This document shows, in pieces, positions 36,817 to 48,532 of a stretch of 64,000 nucleotides of DNA (positions are counted from its first letter, which is position 1; each line of letters opens with the position of its first letter). The position numbers were made by a program, and so were the translations under genes. Below the pieces are notes generated by a model. It ran no database searches, was not told the DNA's origin, and saw nothing but the letters and a program-made list of their open reading frames with translations. The DNA is from Struthidea cinerea (taxonomy: Eukaryota > Chordata > Aves > Passeriformes > Corcoracidae), in NCBI GenBank assembly GCA_013397865.1, contig VZTI01003267.1:544284-608283 (forward strand), in the 5' to 3' direction.

Positions 36817-39800
36817 CACACATGCATATAAAGGAAAAGAGCAAAGAGGACACACGGCTATGACACAGAACCTTTCCAAGCAATGCTCTCCTTCCCACTG
36901 ATGCTGCCAAAATTATTCTGATGTTGCAAGGACAATATACAGGAGTAGCCAGACATCCACAAAATCTCCTTAAGTAACTTCCCCAGATAAAACTAATGAG
37001 GCTGGGGTTAGGATTTGTACTTCTTTAGGAGCATTGAGCCAAGGGAGCTGGGCCAACAGCTGATAAATAACAGATCCTACACTTCACTCGTAAACCTCGA
37101 GGTGTCACATATTACTTTATCCATGTAAGTCAGAAGTTAAAAGGAAAAAAAAAGAAGTTTTTTACTTACAGTACCCTTAAGACCACTTGGGCAGTGAGAG
37201 AACCAAAGGAGTGTCTAGAAACCATAGAGCTAGATTACAAGTAAATAATTTGAAAATGGTCTGTCATGATTTCAAAGTGCATAAAATGTTATGAATGGCA
37301 GAACATAATTTTATAGCACTTAGATAAAAAGATACACAGAAAATAAAGTGCACAATATAGAAACAGTGCTCCCAGTGCAAACAAGCAGCTCTACTATTTA
37401 AAACATCAAAACATTTACACACTCTCTCAAAAGTCTCCACTAAAGTGAAAGACAAACTTTTGTCAATCACTCTACTTGCAAACAGTCCTATATTTCTTTT
37501 GTTACATATTTCAACTTCCAGTTTATATGCACTTTAAATGCCAGAAACGAAGATAAATATCTGTAAATGGATCATTCCTGAAGGACGCGGCACTGCACAA
37601 AGGAATCAATGTATTCACACACCGAGGCTGGAAATGTCTTTACTGGAACTTCGTCTCTTAGAGAAATAAAATAACATCCCACTAGATGGCACTGGAAGCC
37701 AACGCAGACGGCTGCGTGTGGGCAAAAAAAAACCCCAAGAAACCTAACAAAACACAAACCCAAGTAAGCAGCTGAGCCTGCGTGCCGAGTATCGCTGTGG
37801 CAAGGGACTCTCAGGCCCTAAATCAGCATTTTTCTCTGTGTATGTGCCCACTCCCTGCTAAAACCAAGAGCATCACCCCTGCAGCCACGCCAGGCACCTC
37901 GCAGGGAGGCTGGAATCTTGTCCCAGTCTTCCTTAATCAGCCCCAGGAATGCTCACGGGTGCAAATCAGATGGGAAGGGGGTAAGAGGAGGCAGTGAAAT
38001 GAGCTACAGTAACACTCTGCTGTTCTCTGCCCCTGAAGCCACAGCTGTGGACTGCTCTTCCAGGGAGGCATGCATACCTTCCCCTACAGGAAAAAGGTGT
38101 TTTTATCAATCTTTAAAAGCAGGAATCCTTCAGCCCAGGCAATAACTGCTTGGCTAGGAGAGACAAGGCCTAGGATTGCAAACACTCCTGCGAGGGAGGT
38201 CAGGGAGAGCAGGTTTGAAGCCAGCCTCCCTGAGGTTGTGTGCCAGGGTGGAGGCACCAGTGACCCAGCTGAGCTGGGGGCTGTAGCCAGGATTCCCGAG
38301 GGCTGGCAAGGAGGAAAACACATTGGCTGAACCCAGGGTTAGAAATACATATGGGATTTTGAGGCCATTGTGACTCAGAAGTCACTTTGGTGCCTAGTTT
38401 CTTCTCAGGCAAGGTTTCCTGTACTGAAGACAGTAAAGCACCCATTATAGTTGTGGTGACATTATTTTATTCCCCACTATTGTATAAAGATAAGCACTTT
38501 TGAGGTGGAAAAGGTTTAGAACTGCTAAGAACGCTGAATGACTTGCTACAGCCCGTGCACAGAAACGCAGCCCCAGCCTCCTCCTGTTTGATTTGAGGGC
38601 AATGGGCAGCTCCATCACACAGCTCTCCTACCTACATGAAATCTCTTCTGTGCTCAGATAAAGCACAGCTTACAGGTCTGGAAAGTTTGTTTTTTTCTTC
38701 TTGAAAATCCTGTGGAAAGCATTGTGTTTGTGGAGAGCCATCCAGGAAGAATTACTGTGTCTCGTGCGGTGATCCCCGCACCATTAACAAATGGCAAAGT
38801 GCTGTCTGCCATTTATCATAAATAATGCAAAAATAAGAAAATCAGCAATAGTTATTTCATCCAAGTCATGTCCAGAGCCATGTCCTAAGTGATGCAGGCA
38901 GCATCAATTCCCTGTCCTCCTGTAAGCAGGGCTTGCAGCACATGCTGTGATGTATTCCATCCAAACCATTCCAGCTGGAACCAAACCGTACCGGACCAAA
39001 GGCAGGGCTGTGTCCCAGCAGGGATTTCAGGCTTAGGACAGGCACTCGTTCAGCGTTCCCTGAAAGTTTTGTAGCTCTGAATCAGAAAAGGGAAAATAAA
39101 CCTTAGAAAATTAATCTTTTGGGGGGTTAAATGAAACTTAAAAAGACTTCATATGCAAGTACCAATTTAGAAACACTTTGCTGCAGCTGAAATTAAAAAG
39201 TTTAAGTGTATTACTTAATTTCATATGAGCTACCTATTTCAAAACAGCTTTTTTCTCTTTATTCACATTAAAGTACATTCTAAAATTAGAACCATCTTAC
39301 AAGTCAAAACGACAATGGCCTTGTCTATTTTGACGTAATTTGAAAAAGGTTTCAGCATGAGTCACCTAACAAAGCAGAACATTTCAAGCTCTTTATCAAA
39401 AAAGATAAATTATTAAATATTATTTTTTCTATTTTCGCCAATCAGGATTTGAAATCACAATTTCAATTTGCAATAAGAGCAACAGGTATTCATATTATTC
39501 CAAGTACCTGTTGACTAAATAATTCTAGTTTGCAAGAGACACTGCTCTGCTAATTAAGATGCAAATTTTCACTGGTGATTACAACACACAGTACTCGAAG
39601 AATACTCCTAACATTTTTATTTTAGGACTATAAAAAAGCTGACTTCCTCATTTTAGAGTTTAAAATAGAAAATATAACTGCCATCCAACTCAATATTCCT
39701 TTAAAATCATAGATTTCTCACCAAGATTTCATTTCTGGTTTATATTTAGGCCATTAGCTGAAAATTTATGGCATGCACTGGCTTCCAGAGCATCCTGCCT

Positions 39801-41335
39801 GCCACATTTCAGGAAGGGCAATGTTGTTGAAGCAGTAGTTTGTGAGCAGAGCTATACTTCTGCAAAGGCTTTTGTGGCCATAGAGATAACAGGACACCTG
39901 GGAAATAGGTTTGCTTCCTTTTGTATTGCTAGAAGATGAAGTGCTGCTTTTATTCTAAAGTACTGTTAAGGGGAAAAAAAAAAAAAAACAAACCACCAAA
40001 CAAACAGATCTGGAGATTGGTATTTCTGTTTTCTATAATTTTAAATACATTCATAATTAATAATTTGCCTTCCTGAAGGAGTTTGCTCCCAGATTAATTT
40101 TTTAGAGCCTTGCATTTCTGGGGTGACCAAAACCAGAACGCCTTCTCTAAGTGGGGGCAACTCAGTTATACCTGTCAAGATGTCCCATTTTTGTGTTTAA
40201 TTCATTCCTGGAAAAATTAATTTCAATTAATATCTTGAATTCCTTTAAGTAACAGCTTGAAGGTATTTCCAGAAGGGAGGAGTGCAGACAAACCCCATAA
40301 CCTGTGTCCAGCCCAGCTGGAGCCTCCCTGAGCTGCTCCCGCGCGTCTGCAGGCGGCAGCATCAGAGCAGCTTTCCAGCACAGGATGCTCCGCTCTTCCC
40401 CAGCCTCCCACGCTCCCGCAGAGGCTCAGGCAGCGCTGGGAGATGAACAGGAGCAGGCAGAGCTCCCCATGAACCAGAAGAGCCCTTTTGGCATTGATGT
40501 TTTTGGGCTCAGACCTGCTGAGCACCAGGCACAGTGAGAGGGTCGGACAGTGCCAAAGCTGATGGGGCTCTGGGCAGGTCAGTCCTTCAGACTCCTACTG
40601 ATCATAGCTCCAACCTGGAACTGACTCCTTACACATTCTGAAATGCCACCATCTCTTGAGAACGAGGTTTCTCTTTTAAGACAGCACTACGCTGTCTTAA
40701 TTAAAAGAGCTGGAGCTTAGTCACTTAGCTGGACTGTAGTCCCACAGCATGATGGCAGATCCAAAAAAGAACCCGAACTGTTAAAACCAGCAGTGTTGTC
40801 ATGCTTAAGCTTTAGGTATGTGGCCCACAGAACAGCCCTGCAACAATTCAGCCATCTGAAGCCTCTTGCTGAATATTTTGGAAGAGCCAGGCCCCTCAAA
40901 ACCGATCCCATAAATAACAGCAGGGAGCTGATTGCTCAGCCCTCAGTTTTCAAACTGCTCCTTTAGGTCTGTTGTCTTCCCTGAGCTACTCCTGCTGGCA
41001 CGAAGGGATTATGTTGGAGCAATTGGGAACTGGGTAACAGAACTACAGAAAAGCCAGAGCAAAGCACAGTCTCAGCAGAGCAAACTTTGCTTGTGATACA
41101 ACAAAACCTGTTCCCTCTTCCCTCCCCTCAAATCCAGCAAGACCAGAATGTTACAAAAGCAAGAACTAGGTTGCTATGACTACTATAAATTAACATCAAC
41201 ATCTTCTCCTTAACACTTTCCCTCTTAAAAATCTAGTTTCTGATCATATGAGTATTAATCTAAAATTTTCTCTCATGGTACCAATTTAAAACGTACGTAG
41301 GATAGTTCAGGTATTTCAATAATTCATTTAAGAGA

Positions 41336-41392
41336 ACATAGAAACATGGAATTGTTTACATTGGAAAAGGTCTCCCAGATCCTCAGGTATAT
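41336..41392 (-). mobile_element. Degraded CR1 3' tail
   Basis: ACATAGAAACATGGAATTG then ACATTGGAAAAGGTCTCCCA and GATCCTCAGGT resemble the antisense CR1 3' end (ATAGAATCATAGAATGG... GGTTGGAAAAGACCT...). It is short and diverged, so the call is tentative. Confidence 0.5.
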
Positions 41393-41608
41393 TGCTTTGC
41401 TCACAACTGATTTTTACAACCCACCACGCATCATAGCAGGGACTAAGGATTTAGCAGGGAGAATTCATTTGTAAAGGATTCTTAACAATTTCTTTTCCCA
41501 CATTTTTTGCCTGTTGTGGAGTGGGTTGGATCAGGCATTGTTCTGTGATATGTAGATTATGTAATAGGTCTTCACACCTTTCTTTTCACTGAGTATTTCT
41601 TCAGTGTA

Positions 41609-41640
<32 letters not shown>
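41609..41640. repeat. Microsatellite (TAA)n
   Basis: Ten to eleven perfect TAA/AAT units. It is the third TTA/TAA-type microsatellite within 12 kb, after 29657 and 35464. Confidence 0.95.
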
Positions 41641-41641
<1 letters not shown>

Positions 41642-44034
41642 GTATCTGAAAACCTCTGCAAAAAGGATCCTTCCCTGTAGAAAAGGGGACTGACAAAGTG
41701 AATTGGTCATACTTTCTTCCCAAAACAGGGTTAAGGTTATGCATGTTTGGAATCCTATTAGTAAATTGCATTGCATTATCTCTGTTTGCTACAGTGAAAT
41801 TGCAAATTAACCCCCTTTAAAAGTGGGTCAGCTCACATCACCTAAAAGATCAGCACTGCGTGATCAATCTTAATATCGTTATCAAGTAATCTGCAGAAAA
41901 GTGCTTGGCAGACAACACACTTTGACTCCCTGCCCAGGGCTCCTGCTCTGTGATTAATGGTTGTGCTATTCCCCATTTGAGCCCTGATAAGTTACACCTG
42001 TCCACCACTTAGGCAGGCTTCATCTGGAATTCATGGAAGCACTAAACATCACCAAAAGCCAAAGAGCAAAAGAGGAAAAATGTTCTCAGTACTTACAGGA
42101 AAAGTTGCTGGAAGTTCACATTTCAGTCTCACCCTCTGACAATCATATCCTTTCAGGGCTTCCAGTGTAATGTTTTCCAGATATGCACAATACTTTTTAC
42201 ATGTGCAACTCTGAATTTATGTTTACCATTAAAGGAGATTTTTGCTATTGTATTATTGCACAAGTTGCCAAAAGAACAAAATCGATTGTCTAAAGATCAG
42301 ACTAAGTTAGGCTGCAATCATCCCAGCACTGGCTGGAACATCTGTGTGATGTGTGGGCAGTGGATATTTGTGTGATAATGTTTACTTAAACCATGTATTT
42401 TTACCCCATAATATTTTCTGGAGAGGTTGCTGGCTGAATCATTGTTGATTTACTGCCATATGTGAACCATCTCTTTTGACTGCTGCCAGGGCTGCAGTTC
42501 CTCTTGACACAGAAGGCCAGCAGCAGGCTCTCAGCTGCTCAACATCTCTGTCTGCCCTTTAGATGGGCTTTGTACATGACACTGGCTTCATTTCAGATTA
42601 AATGCAGCTGTGACTATCATTAATGATTAACATAATTACGAGATGGTTCCCTCAGCTTGTTGTTTCACACCATGAAATGCTGGGTAGATAAAAAGGCTTA
42701 ATGGCCTTAACACCTCCTTGTTTTTGACTGTCCACACCACCTGGTACAGCATTTTGTGGGGTCGAATTGGGCTCTGGGCACCACCCTGGCTTAAAATGGA
42801 CGGAAAAATTGAGGGGCTGCACGTTACTGCCCTGGAGCAGAGACAAACTGGGGAGGTACAAACGGTCTTGAACCGATATTTCCACAGGACACCTTGCTAC
42901 GGCTTCAACAACACGTGGCAGAGAGCACCCATCATGCAGAGGAAGAATCATAAAAATGCAAAATATAACTTCCATATTAACAAAAACCCAGAGCTGTTTG
43001 CTCCATCTACTCCAGCATTTGCAATGACAATGGCAATGAACAATGTAAGGACAGGAACAGGGAAGAGTTTTACCTCATAATTAAATTCTGAGGCATTATA
43101 TTGTTATGCACAGCTGTCATTTGCTTTGTTTTATTTTCCTGACAGAGATTATTTCGGATAATTTTTTCCAAACAGCTCACTGGCTGGCGGTGCCGTGTGT
43201 TGGCATTTTACAACTACAGCCACACAGAGGGCAGAAGAGCCTACACCTAACTCTGTCCTCCAAAAACCCCTTTTAGAATAAAGAACATGATGGTTCAGAA
43301 CTGGAAAAATATTTCCTCCAAAATCTTACCAAGAAAAATAATGGCTGAGTGCTTTCAAAGTAATTTTGGTGTTTTCTCAGGCCACACTTGGGTTAATGCT
43401 CATAACTTAGTTCAGTACTTTTTCTCCTTGAATCTATGGAAGCCAAAGTGCCCAGTGACTTCAGCAAGATTTCAGTGTCTAAGAGGAAATAAAGACCATT
43501 TCTTGGACCTTCTTTGCTCTTTCAGAAACTCCTGAGGATCCTCTCTTATTGTTTTTTGTTTTAGTACTTAAAGAAATCAATGTTAATCAATCTCTCCAGA
43601 AGCCCTATAAAACTGAGTGTATGCCTGGCTGCAAAAAAGTCAGCAGAAATTGTATAGAAACATAACATTCACATGGCGGATACTTAACTTTTCAACAATT
43701 TCATAATTCCTCATCTCTCCAAGTTACACATTTCCCGCAGCCAAGAGATGACTAAAATGATTTAATTGAATTTCACAACTTTGCAGATAATAACTGAGAA
43801 CAGCAGGCAAAATTGCAGCAAAAAAACCCCAAACATTTTTCCTCCCCTCCTCAACAGGACTTTATCTCAGCAGCTTGCCTCACAAAATAAACAACCTTCC
43901 CAGCACAAAAAAACCAGTGTGAATCTCGTGATTTTTATATCGAAGTATGTGAGGGGTTTGTTTTGCTTATCTAAACCCACATCAATGGTTTTTATGAAAC
44001 ACAAATGTCCCGTGCAAAGTTCTTGCGGCACCAT

Positions 44035-44546
44035 TGAATGGACTGTGCCTTGTACGTGCTAGAAAAGGGGGTTTCTGAATGCAGAGAGTTGGTTCTGCAA
44101 GCTTTATTCACAATTGTTTGGAGGTAAAACACGCAGAAACACCCTTCCCCTCCCATGAAGTGGTGGCTCTCATCAGAACCAAGCAAGTCCTTTTGTAGGA
44201 GGAAGGGAAAGAACTGCATGTTGTACTGGCATAAGCAAAGAGGCAGGAAATCCAAGGACAAAACACATGGAGGAGGCTCAGCTTCCCGACCTGCTCTCCC
44301 CAGGACTGAGGAACAGGGCTGGGACTACTGCAGATGTCCAGATGGAGGAGGGAGAAGCTTCCATGGAGTGGCTCAGCAAAGAGCGAGGCTCCCTCATCCC
44401 AGCCCTCTCTGGAGCTCTGTGCTGAGCCCAGTATTTGAACCATCTGTGCTGGATCCCCACAGCAATAATCTAATATTTCAGTTGGCCATAAAGTTGGGAA
44501 CAAGCAACAAAAGGGATAAAGTGTAACAAAAGCCAAAGAAGTGACA
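44035..44546 (-). mobile_element. Probable LTR with primer-site-like flank
   Basis: Read on the - strand the block starts TGTCACTTC and ends GTCCATTCA. It holds a TATA-like CTACAAAAGG (+ strand near 44191-44200), then an AATAAA 85 bp later (TTTATT at 44103-44108 on +), and about 65 bp of U5-like sequence. One base beyond its 3' end the - strand reads TGGTGCCG, the first eight bases of a tRNA-His-type primer-binding site; the match stops there. No second LTR or coding region was found, and no target duplication. The architecture is suggestive but the family is not recognised. Confidence 0.4.
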
Positions 44547-45604
44547 AAACAAATTAAACGGCTGGAGAAAACAGAGCAAATGCATAATAAATATCATTTT
44601 AATATCTCCTTGCACCAGTGATTTGACAGGCAAAACCAAGGATGACTCAGATATTTTTCAAAAATTTTTAAAAAGCGAGCTGTTACTCACAAATCACTTG
44701 ATTTTATTTTTCTAGAGATCCTTTGGTTTCGTTACGTTGTGTACACACTTCATGCAGGGATGGCTCCATTTTACACAGAAGCACAACAAAAGTGCCAATC
44801 CTTCCCATAATCTGCTTCTATACCACGACCAGTTTTGGTGGCTACAAATATACCCTTTAATTTGTAACTACTGGGGGTTTTTTGGGGGGAAGGGGGTCAT
44901 TTCTTTAACGTTTTTCTGAGAGAAGATGAGAGGCAGGAGATCTTATTGTTCATCTCTTTTATTCCCCTCCTCCTCCTGCCCCAGGACATTTCATTGTCAA
45001 CGTTGGACACCCGATTTTTTTGTTGTTCTTGTTTGGGGGTTTTTTCGTTGGTTAGTTGGGTTTTTGTTTGTTTTGTTTGACAGTTTAAAGGCTCCTTAAC
45101 ATCACAATGAGGTAAAAGAAAGTTTTGGCCTCATGGCATAACTCCAGTGACTCCAGTGGAAGACCAGCAAAGACCAATCTGTTCTTCAGCATTCTTTAAA
45201 AACAAAAGAAAATAAAATATCACATAACTTTTACATGAGTTGTAAATCCAAGGTATTGGACCCCACAAAAACCCCGTGCAACCAATTTATTGTTTAACAA
45301 TTTATGTAAAACCCCATGAATCCCGATATGCAATTCCCAGGTGGATCAGGCACAGCTTTTTTTGCCTGAGATTTCAAAAACCCTACTTTCATTTGGATCC
45401 CCCTAGGGCAACCAAAATACTTTTTTCTTCTCCTCTGGCTAAACTGTTTATGCTTGTCTCACGTCCCAGAGCTACAAAGTGCAAAAACTGGATCTTCTTC
45501 ATTAAAAATAAACAGGATTTCTCTCCAATACTCTGCTTTTCCCTCAGAATAAAACCAGGAGAGGGCTGCTACTCCACGTGAGCTGATACTGCTTTAAGCA
45601 GCCT

Positions 45605-45691
45605 GGAAGTGGAAGGTGTCCCTGCCCACAGCAGGATGGGTGGAACAAGGTGAATTTTAAGGTCCCTTTTAATCCAAGCCATTCTATGATT
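45605..45691 (+). mobile_element. CR1 3' tail fragment
   Basis: GGAAGTGGAAGGTGTCCCTG, then the GGTGAATTTTAAGGTCCC block and CCAAGCCATTCTATGATTAC match the sense CR1 3' end, including its ATTCTATGAT terminus. It is a short 5'-truncated copy. Confidence 0.8.
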
Positions 45692-48487
45692 ACACTAAGA
45701 ATTAGAGAACTGATATATTACATCCATTTCTGTCTTTTGCCAGCTCTGCCAGTCTATATTTTGACCCTGTATATATTGCAAACACGTTAAATTGTGAGCA
45801 AACACGAATAACTTAATGGTAAAATACTACAAAATCAGCCATTCCAAAGAAAATGTGAAGTAGAAAGAAGGAACTCGTCCATCCTAGGAAGCTCTGGAGA
45901 GGTGAGAGTCTGCAGAAGGAGGTGGTGGAGATGTTCTGCTTTTAGATGATGGAACCATAACGAAAAGTCAACTTTTCAGGCCACCCACTCCTTGGCTCTG
46001 ACCTCCCCTGTCTGCATCACATCAACCCACATCTATGTCAGGATATATTTTTAAGCTGTCCTAGAATGATGTCACGCAATAATCAAACCACTGTAAATAT
46101 GGTTCTTGTCGTCACCAATGAAACAAAATTAGCTTTTATACCAGACAAGAGCTTTTAACCCAGCCAGTGACGTGATCGGAGGGGAAAGGGCTTTAACAAG
46201 GAGAGAATAAATCTTGGGCTCTTCAAATGTAACCCAGGTTCAAGTGCAAAGCTTGAGTGCCTTAAAAGGAGAACAACAACTTACACGTTACTAGAAAAAG
46301 AGTTGGGAGAAGGGAGAATTCTTCTCACAAAACAGTATCAGCATGGAGACAGTATAACCCTGAAATAGGTAATGGGGAAGCACTGGAGGATTAACTCATA
46401 GTTCTACCACAAAAAAGGCAGGTAAGTTATTTTTCTGGTGTCTTAAATCCGAGATAAAACTTGATTCTATCCATTTGTCTCCTGGCATATTCAGGCAGCA
46501 GTGGGTTCATCTACTTTGCTTTCCATCACTTACAGAAAAATTTTCTCCTCTCGCAAAGAATTCAGGTGCTGCGAGGGCAGGTGGGGGAGAAGGGAAGGAT
46601 TATGCTAAAGGGAATATACAAAGTTACAAAGATTTTATTTTTTATATATATTTTATATATCTATATAAGAGCATAAAACAAGCATTGGAAAATACCAGAA
46701 ACTGAACCACAGCTGTTTTATATACATTCTGGTATTGTTTCTCCTGTGAGAGTGGTCCTGATGTATTCCTCATCTGCTCCACAGATCATTTTAATTAAAG
46801 CATTAATAGATTTCAGGCTGTCAAAGCCAGAGTATTTGTATACAGCCCCTGTCAGAGTCTGGATCTCCACTCACACACTCCCATACGTTTCGTTCGGTCT
46901 GTTATTGAATTAATCAAACACGGCAGCCACTCCTAATGGCTTGTCTTAATCAGCTGCACCCACCACGGTGCAGGCAGGGCTGCTGAGCCCTGCCACAGCT
47001 ACACGTGCTGGGCTCAGCTGAGCCATGTTCCCCCGTCCCCGTGTGCAGCCACATCCATCCTGCGCTGCCACGAGCCACCAGCCCCTCTTTGTCACCGGCG
47101 GGAGACGCAGCTGCAGGCGCTGCTAGGCTGAGGCACTGTCCTGCCAGCTCTGGTATAATAGTGGCAGAAATTGCATGTTTGCCAAATCCAAAAAAGTGGA
47201 TTTTGTAGCTGTCAAAAAATACCCAGCTACTCTGTCATGTTTCCCCAGCTGTTTCAAGGAAGTTGCATTTTCTTTCTAACACTGACATGGCTCTTGCAGT
47301 GTTACACAAAAATGTGCTCGGATCATTATTTTCATATTTTCAAGTACACAGGAATCCTCACATTCTACACATTTCCCCCATTTCCGACACAACTGGATTT
47401 TGGTAGGTGATTCATACAACAGTGGCTTCAGCTTAACCCCTTTGAGTGCATCCATCATTTTGATCAGGATCATAAGTAATGGAGCCTCTAGAAAACTAAA
47501 TAATGTACTTGAGTGAAATACTCATCTGTTATGTACATGTTTTCCATCCAAATAGCTTCACCTAATAACTCAAGAAAGCCTTTAGTAGAGGAAAATGATG
47601 AGATTAAACATGATGCTTTTTGATACACTTGCTCCCATCTCAGACGAACAGTATTAGCTAAAGCCATTCATTTTGTCTAAAGGGATCTCCATAATGCATC
47701 ATCTGCTAAACAATTTCATTAAATTCTCCATCCCTGGTAGAAATGAGGTGCAATTTAAAGCAGCCAGGGATTTTAGCTGCCCTTATCACTACGGGGGTGC
47801 AGCAAATCCATATTTATTCAGTCTAACATCAGTGAGATGATCTATATGTTACAGGACTTCCCAGGATGTGACTCATGAGGCTGGACTCGTGGGGAACAAA
47901 GTGATGTCCTCTCACCATTGCCATTTGTCACAGCATTTGTGAAATGCTGGCACCAGACAAACACTGACAATCATCAGCAATTATTACAATAACCAACAGT
48001 AATTACAGCTGCATGAATGAAAAATCATTTCAAACCCACAGGCCCATGCCACCACCGAATCTCAAGCCCTATAACACTCCTTGCTCTTTAACAGACACTG
48101 GTTTCAGAAGGCTGGAGAACAGATGAGGCAGCTTTCATCACACCAAGCAAATTAGGGAATACTTTTCCTGCCAAACTGAGAACGCGGAGGTGGAAATCTC
48201 TCTGCTGTGGCACAAGCATCCAGAATTCTGGCATTACCAACACTTTCAGAGGTTGATTTGCTTTGAAAAAGTATGTTACAATGCTGTGTAAGGCAGGTTC
48301 AGGAGGTACTTGCTGACGGTTTTGAAGACAGTGTTAAATATTACGCCTTCCATAGTCAACATAGGAGACACAGGTACCTCTCCCTCCAAAAATCATGGTG
48401 TGCTGTGCACACATCACAAGTTAAATTTTACTTGGCTGTGAAGATACTGCATCCTTCAGCTCATAAAGCAGCAGGAAACAATGTGTT

Positions 48488-48532
48488 CTGGAAAAGAAAT
48501 ATCTGGAAAATAAATATCTGGAAAAGAAATCC
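48488..48532. repeat. Three tandem 15-bp units
   Basis: CTGGAAAAGAAATAT, CTGGAAAATAAATAT and CTGGAAAAGAAATCC follow each other directly. A small local duplication with no evident role. Confidence 0.9.

Larger units (their letters stand above)
35526..44034. other. Intergenic sequence downstream of SPON1
   Basis: No gene was recognised on either strand. The stretch holds a GA dinucleotide run (36799-36816), a TAA microsatellite (41609-41640), a weak CR1 tail (41336-41392) and a poly-A run near 39970. A 67-codon cysteine-rich ORF lies on the - strand at 36450-36650, and overlapping open frames on both strands at 42652-43080 (both under findings). I looked here for - strand exons of RRAS2, the neighbour of SPON1 in mammals, and saw none. 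Confidence 0.7.

Noticed and set aside
40223..40537. 100-codon - ORF and 77-codon + ORF in a G+C-rich patch
   Set aside because: No recognisable domain, no splice or promoter support; G+C-rich sequence has few stops.
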